A stretch of DNA of 64,000 nt, taken from NCBI RefSeq assembly GCF_002113375.1, contig NZ_NEHO01000009.1, positions 1-64,000 of the forward strand, in the 5' to 3' direction. This DNA comes from Pseudomonas sp. R37(2017) (GTDB lineage Bacteria > Pseudomonadota > Gammaproteobacteria > Pseudomonadales > Pseudomonadaceae). Both the position numbers and the translations under genes were made by a program. Under the pieces are notes generated by a model. The model was given only the letters and a program-made list of their open reading frames with translations, searched no databases and was not told the origin of the DNA. Below are positions 33,778 to 41,342 of the stretch, piece after piece. Position 1 is the first letter of the stretch. The number at the start of each line of letters is the position of its first letter.

Positions 33778-33796
33778 CATCGTCCGAGGGGACTAG
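33778..33796 (-). promoter_or_regulatory. Steroid-regulon box upstream of hsaB
   Basis: On the minus strand the site reads CTAGTCCCCTCGGACGATG, a full consensus match. AAGAAT begins 20 nt downstream (33752-33757 on the + strand). Confidence 0.88.
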
Positions 33797-33821
33797 GCTT
33801 GGCGGCCTTGGCGGCCTTTTC

Positions 33822-33921
33822 TGTAGGAGCGAGCATGCTCGCGATGGACGTCAACGAAAACGCGTACTGCCTGAATGCCCGCGTTGTCCTGGCGTTCTTC
33901 GCGAGCATGCTCGCTCCTACA
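33822..33921. repeat. REP pair
   Basis: An inverted REP pair sits between the divergent boxes for hsaB and hsaA; with the two promoters it accounts for the 370-base gap. Confidence 0.9.
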
Positions 33922-33961
33922 ACACATCCCTTTCAGATACACCCCTGTTCCCCAACCCCAC

Positions 33962-33980
33962 ATGGTCCGTTTGAGGGATG
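33962..33980 (+). promoter_or_regulatory. Degenerate steroid-regulon box upstream of hsaA
   Basis: ATGGTCCGTTTGAGGGATG is a weaker match, but TTGAAT begins exactly 20 nt downstream (34001-34006), the same hexamer at the same spacing as at hsaC. This geometry supports it as a real site. Confidence 0.6.
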
Positions 33981-34083
33981 CCCGCCGCTTTGCGCATTGT
34001 TTGAATGCCAGTGTAGGGGCGCTACACCCGCCCTGCTGCACGCGCGCCCCGGCGGATGGGGTGAACAAAGGAGAACAATAAAA

Positions 34084-35268
34084 ATGCTCAATCAAGACCT
34101 GATTCGCCAGCGTCTGAGCCAACGTGCCCGTGAGTTGGTGCCGATCCTGCGTGAGCGTGCCCTGAACGCCGCGCAGGCCGGCCAGTTGCCTGAAGAAACC
34201 CTGAAGGATTTCCACGACGCCGGGTTCTTTCGCATCCTGCAACCGTCCCGTTGGGAAGGCTATGAGCTGGAGCCCAGGGATTTCTTCGACGTACAGATGA
34301 CCCTGGCCGAGGGCTGCATGTCCTCGGCCTGGGTGTTGGGGGTGGTGGCGATCCACAATTGGCAATTGGCGCTGTTCGATGACCGCGCGGCCCAGGATGT
34401 CTGGGGCAGCGACTCCAGCGTGTTGATCTCCTCTTCCTATATGCCGGTGGGCAAGGTCGAGCGGGTCGACGGTGGTTTCAAGTTGAGCGGGCGCTGGGGC
34501 TTTTCCTCCGGCAGCAAGCATTGCGACTGGGCGTTCCTCGGTGCGCTGGTGCCGCCTGCAGAGGCGGGTGGGGCGCCGGATTATCGGACGTTCCTGGTGC
34601 CGCGCAGCGACTACCGGATTCTCGACAACTGGAACGTCATGGGCCTGGAAGCCACCGGCTCCCACGACATTCTGGTGGAAAACGCCTTCGTTCCCGAGTA
34701 CCGCACCCATCGCGCGCTCGACGGTTTCATGCAGAACAGTCCGGGCAACGCGGTGAACACCGCACCGTTGTTCCGTTTGCCGTTCGGGCAGATTTTCGTG
34801 CGTGCCGTTTCGTCGTCCGCCATCGGTGCCCTGCAAGGCGCGGTGGATCAGTTTGTCGAGCACAACCGTGCCCGGGTCGGGGTCAATGACGGTCGCAAGA
34901 TGGTCCAGGACCCGGCTGCGCAATCGGCACTGGCCAATGCCATGGTTTGCGTCGATGAGTGCAAGACCGTGCTGCATCGCAACTTCGCCCTGATGTTGGA
35001 GCGCGCGCAAAAAGGCGAGCCGTTGAGCATGCCCGAGCGGGTGAAGATGCGTTACGACTCGGCGCTGGTGGCTGACAAGTGCGCCAGGGCCGCGGGTGAG
35101 CTGATGTTCAACAGCGGCGCCTCGACGATCTTCCGCAGCCATCCGATCAACCGTGCATTCCGCGACATCCACACCGGTCGCGCCCACGTCGCCAACAGCC
35201 CGGCCAAGTACGCCTGGAACCTCGGCGGCGTGAGCATGGGGCAGGACAGCAGCGATTTCTTCCTCTGA
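34084..35268 (+). CDS. hsaA: 3-hydroxy-9,10-secoandrostatriene-9,17-dione monooxygenase, oxygenase component (HsaA)
   Basis: The 394-residue protein is a group D flavin monooxygenase with the acyl-CoA dehydrogenase fold: LPEETLKDFHDAGFFRILQP, GCMSSAWVLGVVAIHNW, LSGRWGFSSGSKHCDW and a C-terminal RDIHTGRAHVANSP. It hydroxylates the phenolic A ring of 3-HSA to the catechol that HsaC cleaves, using flavin reduced by HsaB. Start: ATG at 34084 after AAAGGAGAACAATAA; the open frame continues upstream through REP sequence but has no function. It is transcribed alone or with the LLM gene 124 bases further. Confidence 0.9.
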   Translation: MLNQDLIRQRLSQRARELVPILRERALNAAQAGQLPEETLKDFHDAGFFRILQPSRWEGYELEPRDFFDVQMTLAEGCMSSAWVLGVVAIHNWQLALFDDRAAQDVWGSDSSVLISSSYMPVGKVERVDGGFKLSGRWGFSSGSKHCDWAFLGALVPPAEAGGAPDYRTFLVPRSDYRILDNWNVMGLEATGSHDILVENAFVPEYRTHRALDGFMQNSPGNAVNTAPLFRLPFGQIFVRAVSSSAIGALQGAVDQFVEHNRARVGVNDGRKMVQDPAAQSALANAMVCVDECKTVLHRNFALMLERAQKGEPLSMPERVKMRYDSALVADKCARAAGELMFNSGASTIFRSHPINRAFRDIHTGRAHVANSPAKYAWNLGGVSMGQDSSDFFL

Positions 35269-35286
35269 CGATTTCGCCTGAATCAG

Positions 35287-35305
35287 CTAGTCCGTTTGCG
35301 TGATT
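35287..35305 (+). promoter_or_regulatory. Partial steroid-regulon box upstream of the LLM oxidoreductase
   Basis: CTAGTCCGTTTGCGTGATT keeps the left half CTAGTCC perfectly and part of the right half. GAGCAT begins 20 nt downstream (35326-35331). Confidence 0.6.
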
Positions 35306-35392
35306 CGAGCGCCCCGTCGATGCACGAGCATTGAGGGTAAGGCGAAGGTCTACGGCGCCGACTGCGCATCCAAATAAGCACAAGGATCAACC

Positions 35393-36514
35393 ATGAAATT
35401 CTCCCTGATTTACGAAGCCCAGACGGTGGATTCCAGCCGCGAAGGCGACCGCAAGATTTTCCAGGACACCGTCGAACAGGCCGTGCTCGCCGACAAGCTC
35501 GGCTTCGACACTTTCTGGTGCGTGGAACACACCGCGCTGAGCAACTACTCGCACATGTCCGCGCCGGAAACCATGCTGGCTTTCGTGGCCGGTAAAACCG
35601 AGCGCATCGGCATCGGCCACGGCGTGGTCTGCCTGCCTCCGGCGATGAACCACCCGGTCAAGGTCGCCGAGCGCGTCGCCACCCTCGACCTGTTGTCCAA
35701 GGGCCGTGTGCACTTTGGCGTGGGCAAGGGCGGCACCCAGCAGGAAGCCGGTACTTTCGGCTACGACCTGGCGACCTTGCAGCCGCAGATCGACGAGATG
35801 ATGTACCTGATCCCGAAGATGTTCGTGCAGGACGAAATCGAGCACAACGGCGACTTCGTGCAGATCCCCAAGCGCCCGATCCATCCAAAGCCTTACCAGG
35901 ACCCGCACCCGCCGATGTACCTGGCGTGCACCAACACCGAGTCGCTGAAAAATGCCGGCGGTCGCGGCATGGGTGCTCTGGTGCTGGGCTTCGGTGGCCC
36001 GGAAGAAATCGCCAAGAAGGTCGAGGTGTACCACCAGGCGTTCGACAATCGCGATGAGAAAAAGCAGGTCGGTTTCCGCCCTAACCGTCACATCGCCGCA
36101 CTGTGCCCGGCCATCGTGCTGGACGACAACGCAGAAGCGCGCCGCATCGGTATCCGTGGCCAGCGTTACTTCATGGAATCCCTGGGCTACTGGTACGGCG
36201 GCGGCGAGCGTCCGGATCCGGAGAAGTGGAAGGACGACACCTTCGTCGATGGCAACGGCCAGAGCGTGATCAAGTCGCGCTTCGCGTCCGAAGAAGTCAG
36301 CGTCGACTTCTCCGACCCGACCATGGCCATGATGAACCCGAACCACGCCTACGGCACCGTCGAGGATTGCATCGGCTACGTGCAGCGCCTGATCGATGCC
36401 GGCGCCGATGAAATCCTGTTCATCTGCCAGATGGGCACCGTGCCGCAGTGGGCGCAGCTGGAGACCTTGAAGAACATTGGCGAGAAGGTGATTCCGCACT
36501 TCCGCAAGGGTTGA
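35393..36514 (+). CDS. LLM-class (bacterial luciferase-like) flavin-dependent oxidoreductase
   Basis: The 373-residue protein is a luciferase-like TIM barrel: MKFSLIYEAQ, FDTFWCVEHTALSN, RIGIGHGVVCLPP, FGVGKGG and a C-terminal GTVEDCIGYVQRLIDAGADEILFICQ. It should use reduced flavin and oxygen or F420-like chemistry. It is downstream of hsaA with its own partial box, so it probably acts on a steroid intermediate or works with HsaB-derived flavin. No characterised steroid role is known to me for this family. The start ATG at 35393 follows a CAAGGATCAACC leader. Confidence 0.78.
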   Translation: MKFSLIYEAQTVDSSREGDRKIFQDTVEQAVLADKLGFDTFWCVEHTALSNYSHMSAPETMLAFVAGKTERIGIGHGVVCLPPAMNHPVKVAERVATLDLLSKGRVHFGVGKGGTQQEAGTFGYDLATLQPQIDEMMYLIPKMFVQDEIEHNGDFVQIPKRPIHPKPYQDPHPPMYLACTNTESLKNAGGRGMGALVLGFGGPEEIAKKVEVYHQAFDNRDEKKQVGFRPNRHIAALCPAIVLDDNAEARRIGIRGQRYFMESLGYWYGGGERPDPEKWKDDTFVDGNGQSVIKSRFASEEVSVDFSDPTMAMMNPNHAYGTVEDCIGYVQRLIDAGADEILFICQMGTVPQWAQLETLKNIGEKVIPHFRKG

Positions 36515-36550
36515 AAGTTGACGCCAAAGGCGTGAACACCGCATCACCCC

Positions 36551-36641
36551 CGTGGGAGCGAGGTTGCTCGCGAAGAGGCCGGCACATTCAACATCTGTGT
36601 TGCCTGATACACCGCCTTCGCGAGCAGGCTCGCTCCCACAG
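36551..36641. repeat. REP pair
   Basis: An inverted REP pair of the GTGGGAGCGAGG/GCTCCCAC subtype directly after the LLM gene. Confidence 0.9.
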
Positions 36642-36687
36642 TTTGATCGCTTTTCAGGTCCGGCACAGACGTCGGGCCAACTTTCCA

Positions 36688-36713
36688 ACGGGTCCCCAAG
36701 GCCCGTTTTTTTA
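36688..36713 (+). terminator. Terminator after the LLM gene
   Basis: A 7-bp stem ACGGGTC/GGCCCGT (one G-T pair) with loop CCCAA is followed by seven T residues. Confidence 0.75.
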
Positions 36714-36745
36714 TGCCCGCCCCAATCCTGACCACCACATACCTC

Positions 36746-36846
36746 TGTAGGAGCGAGCATGCTCGCGATGGTCGTTAACGATGACGCGGGGCGTCTGGAT
36801 GCCCGTGTTGTCTGGGCGTTCATCGCGAGCATGCTCGCTCCTACAG
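36746..36846. repeat. REP pair
   Basis: A second inverted REP pair, GTAGGAGCGAGC subtype, in the 696-base region between the LLM gene and the DUF6124 gene. Confidence 0.9.
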
Positions 36847-37080
36847 GTTATTGCGCAAGTTCGCGCCTGTTTAACGGCTGTAAGCGTTACTTGATGAAAG
36901 CTACAACGCCTTGCGTCGTTGCCTACAGGTACGCCAGAATCCGCCGGCTTGTGCGCCTTGGACCCCCTCGGTAACTTGATTCGCGTCACTGCTCATCAGT
37001 GATCGGGTTTAGTCGCCCGTTGTGACGCGAAGCGCATTTTCATCCCATACAGTCAGGCCATTTCATGTCCTGCACTTCAT

Positions 37081-37155
37081 GGTAGCTGTGCGCAGGGCGC
37101 CTTCGGGCGCGCCGGTTTCGCGCTCCACCGGTCGACTAACCTGCGTACAGCTGCC
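37081..37155 (+). promoter_or_regulatory. Predicted structured RNA leader upstream of the DUF6124 gene
   Basis: GGTAGCTGTGCGCAGG (37081-37096) can pair with CCTGCGTACAGCTGCC (37140-37155) in a long stem with two mismatch or wobble positions. It encloses two smaller hairpins: a GGCGCC-TTCG-GGCGC hairpin and a CCGGT/ACCGG hairpin, giving a three-way-junction shape. A TTTAGTCGC motif appears both at 37008 and at 37165, flanking it. The element ends 55 bases before the DUF6124 start. Whether it is a leader, a small RNA or a DNA element is not clear. Confidence 0.45.
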
Positions 37156-37210
37156 GCCTTCTTGTTTAGTCGCAAGTCGGTGACGGCTCCACATCTTGGA
37201 GCATGCAATC

Positions 37211-37570
37211 ATGGTCAAACCTTCACCCAATCCACCGGACTCCGATCCAGCATCCCCATACGAACCCGATTCAAAAAAACTCAACGAGGCCGCCGAGCGT
37301 GCCCTCGCTTACCCCTTCCCCTCGACCGCCGACATCAAAGCCACCCCTCGAACGATCAGCACGCTGTTCAGCGTCGATCCCGAGGCCACGACCGAAACCC
37401 TGGTGGTCTATCTGGTCGAGACCCTGGCCTCGGTGGACGTGATGGTGCATCAACTGGTTGATCACCTGGAGGGCGGTGACCGCCATGCCCTGTTGGGCAT
37501 TTCCAACAGCGTCATGCTGGCCGAGATCACGGCGAACCGTGTGCTGGATCAAATCGACCCACCTGCATAA
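37211..37570 (+). CDS. DUF6124-family small protein
   Basis: This 119-residue acidic protein has the pattern of small Pseudomonas DUF6124 proteins: MVKPSPNPPDSDPASPY at the N-terminus, KKLNEAAERAL, FSVDPEATTETLVVYLVETLASVDVM and LEGGDRHALLGISNSVMLAEI. The C-terminal half resembles the DUF3077 stretch. The function is unknown. A TTG further upstream (37196) is rejected in favour of the ATG at 37211, which has GGAG 8 bases before it. It sits inside the steroid island but has no box, and is preceded by the structured element at 37081. Confidence 0.8.
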   Translation: MVKPSPNPPDSDPASPYEPDSKKLNEAAERALAYPFPSTADIKATPRTISTLFSVDPEATTETLVVYLVETLASVDVMVHQLVDHLEGGDRHALLGISNSVMLAEITANRVLDQIDPPA

Positions 37571-37591
37571 ATCCGCAACACCACCAACCCC

Positions 37592-37708
37592 TGTAGGAGC
37601 GAGCATGCTCGCGATAGCGGTCTGTCAGGACCATTGATGTTGGCTGGTGCGCCTTCATCGTCGGAACGCCGCCCGGAGCATGCCGCAAGCGGGCACTCGC
37701 TCCTACAG
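37592..37708. repeat. REP pair
   Basis: An inverted REP pair with an altered right arm (CTCGCTCCTACAG preceded by GCCGCAAGCGGGCA), directly upstream of the hsaC box. Confidence 0.85.
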
Positions 37709-37737
37709 TTTTTGATGTGCGTACCCCATCAAATCCG

Positions 37738-37756
37738 CTAGTCCCATTGGACGATG
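37738..37756 (+). promoter_or_regulatory. Steroid-regulon box upstream of the hsaC operon
   Basis: CTAGTCCCATTGGACGATG is a full consensus match. TTGAAT begins 20 nt downstream (37777-37782). It heads an operon of at least eight genes. Confidence 0.88.
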
Positions 37757-37854
37757 TTGCCCCTCGCCGAACCCGTTTGAATAGGCCCTACATAAAGTCT
37801 CCCCCGGCAGTCGCCGAAGGGCGGCACCGCCTGAGAAAAACGAGGAGTGCATCC

Positions 37855-38751
37855 ATGGATATCCGCGGTCTGGGTTACGTCACCCTGTTATCCAGCGACC
37901 TGGCGCAATGGCGCCATTACGCAAGCCAGGTGCTGGGCATGATGGTCATCGGCAGCGATGACGACGAGCACCTGTACCTGAAGATGGACGAGCGCCACTA
38001 CCGCATCCTGGTGCAGAAGAACGCCGACAACGGTTTCGGTGCCTGCGGCTGGGAAGTCGCTGGCAAAGCGGCGCTGGAACAGGCGGTCAGCGAGTTGCAA
38101 CAGGCCGATGTGCAGGTGACCCGTGGCAGCGTGGCCGAGGCCGAGTTGCGCAAGGTCCAGGAGTTGGTGCACTTCAGCGACCCGGATGGCAATCGCCACG
38201 AAATCTTCTGGGGCCCGTTGCAGGACTTCGCCCGCTTCGTTTCGCCGGTGGGCGTCAAAGGTTTCGTCACCAACGACCTCGGCATGGGCCACGTGGTGCT
38301 GCCAGCCCCGGCCTTCGAACGCTGCCGCGATTTCTACGAACAGGTGATGGGGTTCGGCCTGTCGGACCTGATGAAAGTCCGCTTCACCCCGGACCCGGCC
38401 GAGCCGCAAAAACGTATTCACTTCCTGCACTGCAACAACGGCCGCCACCACTCGCTGGCGATTTTCGAGTGCCCGATGCCCCACGGTTGCGTGCACATGA
38501 TGGTCGAGGTCAACGCGCTGGACGAAGTCGGCCGCGCCCTGGACCGCGTCCACGCCAATGGCGTGAAGCTGTCGGCCACCCTTGGCCAGCACACCAACGA
38601 CCAGATGATTTCTTTCTATATCAAGACCCCGTCCGGGTTTGACCTGGAGTACGGCTGCGATGGCCTGGTGGTCGACTGGGACCGCCACACGCCGTTCGAA
38701 AGCACCGTGGTCAGCCACTGGGGCCACGACTTCAGTGTCGGTCGCCAATGA
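37855..38751 (+). CDS. hsaC: Extradiol dioxygenase (HsaC/TesB-like)
   Basis: The 298-residue two-domain vicinal-oxygen-chelate dioxygenase has the iron ligands His146 (GHVVLP), His214 (CVHMMVEV) and Glu265 (DLEYG), with catalytic-acid His near 198-199 (GRHHSLAIFE). It cleaves the catechol of 3,4-DHSA next to the ring junction. The BphC-like layout fits HsaC/TesB. The start at 37855 follows GAGGAGTGCATCC; an in-frame ATG at 37717 runs back through the operator. The ipdA gene starts 11 bases after the stop. Confidence 0.92.
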   Translation: MDIRGLGYVTLLSSDLAQWRHYASQVLGMMVIGSDDDEHLYLKMDERHYRILVQKNADNGFGACGWEVAGKAALEQAVSELQQADVQVTRGSVAEAELRKVQELVHFSDPDGNRHEIFWGPLQDFARFVSPVGVKGFVTNDLGMGHVVLPAPAFERCRDFYEQVMGFGLSDLMKVRFTPDPAEPQKRIHFLHCNNGRHHSLAIFECPMPHGCVHMMVEVNALDEVGRALDRVHANGVKLSATLGQHTNDQMISFYIKTPSGFDLEYGCDGLVVDWDRHTPFESTVVSHWGHDFSVGRQ

Positions 38752-38762
38752 GGAACAAGACG

Positions 38763-39644
38763 ATGGACAAGCAAATGACCACCGCCGAGATTGTCGGCCA
38801 ACTGCGTGACGGCATGACCATCGGTATCGGTGGCTGGGGGCCGCGCCGCAAGCCGATGGCGCTGGTGCGCGAGATTCTGCGCTCGGACCTCAAGGACCTG
38901 ACGGTAGTCGCCTACGGCGGCGCCGATGTCGGCATGCTCTGCGCTGCCGGCAAGATCAAGAAACTGGTGTTCGCCTTCGTGTCCCTGGATTTCATTCCGC
39001 TGGAGCCGTACTTCCGCAAGGCGCGCCAGGAAGCGGCGCTGGAGGTGATGGAGATCGACGAAGGCATGTTGCTGCTCGGTCTGCGGGCGGCGGCGATGAA
39101 CGTACCGTTCATTCCAACTGCGGTGGGCCTGGGTACTGATGTGCTGCGCCACAACCGCCAGATCAAGTTGATCGCCTCGCCCTATGCCGATGGCAAGGAT
39201 TGGGTTGCCATGCCGGCGCTCAAGCTCGACGCGGCACTGGTGCATGTCGACCGCGCCGACAAACGCGGCGTGTGCCAGATCAGCGGCCCGGATCACTACA
39301 TGGACGACCTGTTCGTGCGGGCCGCGACCCACAGCTACGTGACCTGCGATGAACTGGTCGACAGCGAGTATTTCCATCAGGACGCCGCCCACGCCCACCA
39401 GGTGTTCTGGGAACGCAACCTGACCACCGCCGTGGCCCACGTGCCGGGCGGGGCGCACCCGTCGTCCTGCGCGCCGCTGTACGGTTTCGATGTTGCGCAC
39501 TTCAAGGCCTACAACGCCACGGTCCAGGTGGCCGACGGCTGGCAGGGCTATGTCCGCGACTACGTCGACTGCACCCACGAACAGTATCTGGAAAAGGTCG
39601 GCGGCCTGGCTGCGATCCGTGAACTGCCGTTGCCGATTTTCTAA
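38763..39644 (+). CDS. ipdA: CoA-transferase-like ring hydrolase, alpha subunit (IpdA)
   Basis: The 293-residue protein belongs to the class I CoA-transferase family, alpha subunit, with a glycine-rich start (DGMTIGIGGWGPRRKPM). Length and pairing with the next gene match IpdA of M. tuberculosis (292 residues). IpdA and IpdB together open the last steroid ring by hydrolysing the cyclic CoA thioester COCHEA-CoA. The start at 38763 has GAGGA 8 bases upstream; the earlier ATG at 38748 overlaps the hsaC stop and lacks a ribosome site. Confidence 0.85.
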   Translation: MDKQMTTAEIVGQLRDGMTIGIGGWGPRRKPMALVREILRSDLKDLTVVAYGGADVGMLCAAGKIKKLVFAFVSLDFIPLEPYFRKARQEAALEVMEIDEGMLLLGLRAAAMNVPFIPTAVGLGTDVLRHNRQIKLIASPYADGKDWVAMPALKLDAALVHVDRADKRGVCQISGPDHYMDDLFVRAATHSYVTCDELVDSEYFHQDAAHAHQVFWERNLTTAVAHVPGGAHPSSCAPLYGFDVAHFKAYNATVQVADGWQGYVRDYVDCTHEQYLEKVGGLAAIRELPLPIF

Positions 39645-39655
39645 GGAGCCTTTCG

Positions 39656-40444
39656 ATGAGCACTACTGATTTCAGCCTCGCTGAGTTGATGATTTGCGCG
39701 GCCTCCGAAGCCTGGCGCGAAGACGGCGAAGTGTTGGCCACCGGCATCGGCGTGATTCCGCGCCTGGCTGCTTCGCTGGCCATGTTGACCAGCAACCCGC
39801 AACTGCTGATGACCGATTCCGAGGCCTATATGGTCGCCGAACCGGTGCCCCTGGGCGCACGCAAGGGCTATGAGCCCAAGCGCGACAGCTGGATGGGTTT
39901 CTCGCGGATTTTCGACAACGTCTGGGGCGGCAAGCGCCACGCACTGGTCGGCCCGACCCAGATCGACCGCTTCGGCCAGGCGAACATTTCCTGCATCGGC
40001 GACTACGCCAAACCCAAGGCGCAGATGCTGGGTGTGCGCGGTTTTCCCGGCAACTCGATCAGCCACGCCAACTCGTTTTGCGTGCCGAGCCACAACCGCC
40101 GGGTGTTCGTCGAAGGCGAGGTCGATATGGTCGCCTCGGTCGGCTACAACCCGGCCCGCCTGGCGCGGGGCTGGTCGCTGGACGATATCGATATCCGCCT
40201 GATCATCACCGACCTCTGCGTCCTGGATTTCCAGGGCCCGCAGCGGCAGATGCGCATCCGTTCGCTGCACCCCGGCGTGACGGCGGCGCAGGTCCAGGAC
40301 AACACCGGTTTCGAGCTGCACGTGCCGGACGACTGCCCGACCACGGCTGCACCGACGGCCGAGCAGTTGCAGCTGATCCAGCGTCTGGACCCGCACAACC
40401 TGCGCGCCCTGCAACTCAAAGACAACCCGCCAGGCCAACGCTGA
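39656..40444 (+). CDS. ipdB: CoA-transferase-like ring hydrolase, beta subunit (IpdB)
   Basis: The 262-residue protein is the beta-type CoA-transferase partner (GIGVIPRLAASLAMLTSNPQLLMTDSEA, and NVWGGKRHALVGPTQIDRFGQANIS). It forms the IpdAB heterodimer that opens the final ring to MOODA-CoA. AAGGAGCC lies 7 bases before the ATG. Mycobacterium IpdB is about 250 residues. The two genes are adjacent in the same order in other steroid degraders. Confidence 0.85.
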   Translation: MSTTDFSLAELMICAASEAWREDGEVLATGIGVIPRLAASLAMLTSNPQLLMTDSEAYMVAEPVPLGARKGYEPKRDSWMGFSRIFDNVWGGKRHALVGPTQIDRFGQANISCIGDYAKPKAQMLGVRGFPGNSISHANSFCVPSHNRRVFVEGEVDMVASVGYNPARLARGWSLDDIDIRLIITDLCVLDFQGPQRQMRIRSLHPGVTAAQVQDNTGFELHVPDDCPTTAAPTAEQLQLIQRLDPHNLRALQLKDNPPGQR

Positions 40445-40467
40445 GCAACGCGTTGCGGAGAAAAGTG

Positions 40468-41340
40468 ATGGCTGAAAACAACGATAAAGACCTGGCCGAC
40501 GTGGTGCTTTACGAAGTGCAAGGCGCGGTGGCCCTGGTCACCATGAATCGCCCCGAGTTCCACAACGCGCAGAACTCGCAGATGACCTATGCGCTGGATG
40601 CGGCGTTTCGCCGGGCCTGCGATGACGATGAAGTGAAGGTCATCGTGCTGCGTGGCGCCGGCAAGCATTTCTCCGCCGGGCACGACATCGGCACTCCGGG
40701 CCGCGACGTCGACAAGAGCTTCGATCGCGCCAGCCTGTGGTATGACCATGTGAACAAACCGGGCGGCGAGTTTCTCTACGCCCGCGAGCAGGAAGTCTAT
40801 CTGGGCATGTGTAGGCGCTGGCGCGAGATGCCCAAGCCGACCATCGCCATGGTCCAGGGCGCGTGCATCGCCGGTGGCTTGATGCTGGCCTGGGTGTGCG
40901 ATCTGATCGTCGCCAGCGAGGATGCCTACTTCGCCGATCCGGTGGTGCGCATGGGTATCCCCGGGGTCGAGTACTTCGCTCACGTGCATGAGTTGAACCC
41001 GCGCATCGCCAAGGAATTCCTCTTCCTCGGCGAGCGCATGCCGGCACCGCGCGCCTATCAGATGGGCATGCTCAACCGGGTGGTTCCTCGCGACGAGCTG
41101 GAGCAACAGACCCTCGACATCGCCGGGCGCATCGCACAAATGCCGCGCCTGGGCCTGCAATTGAGCAAGCAAGCGGTGAACAACGCCGAAGACCTGATGG
41201 GCAAGCGCGCGACCATGGACATGGTGTTCGGCCTGCATCACTTCGCCCATGCCCACAATGAACTGGTGTCCGGTGACCGTCTCGGCGGTTACGACGCCAA
41301 GGCCATGGCCAGTTCGCAACGTAAAGCGGGCGGGGCGTGA
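40468..41340 (+). CDS. Enoyl-CoA hydratase/isomerase-family protein
   Basis: The 290-residue crotonase-fold protein has MNRPEFHNAQN, the oxyanion-hole motif FSAGHDIG, an insertion after residue 80 (WYDHVNKPGGEF), and GACIAGGLMLAW. It is longer than EchA20 (gene at 42423) and lacks its GVDIKE motif, so the two carry out different steps. It acts on an enoyl or dienoyl-CoA from C/D-ring or methyl-branched chain breakdown. Start: the ATG at 40468 after TTGCGGAGAAAAGTG. It lies 2 bases before ipdC. Confidence 0.82.
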   Translation: MAENNDKDLADVVLYEVQGAVALVTMNRPEFHNAQNSQMTYALDAAFRRACDDDEVKVIVLRGAGKHFSAGHDIGTPGRDVDKSFDRASLWYDHVNKPGGEFLYAREQEVYLGMCRRWREMPKPTIAMVQGACIAGGLMLAWVCDLIVASEDAYFADPVVRMGIPGVEYFAHVHELNPRIAKEFLFLGERMPAPRAYQMGMLNRVVPRDELEQQTLDIAGRIAQMPRLGLQLSKQAVNNAEDLMGKRATMDMVFGLHHFAHAHNELVSGDRLGGYDAKAMASSQRKAGGA

Positions 41341-41342
41341 GC

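Noticed and set aside
33391..34083. Upstream extension of the hsaA frame through REP and promoter sequence.
   Set aside because: The family length, the AAAGGAG site and the box with -10 place the start at 34084.
36880..37060. Short frames in the DUF6124 upstream region.
   Set aside because: They have no ribosome sites and overlap the structured leader and REP pair.
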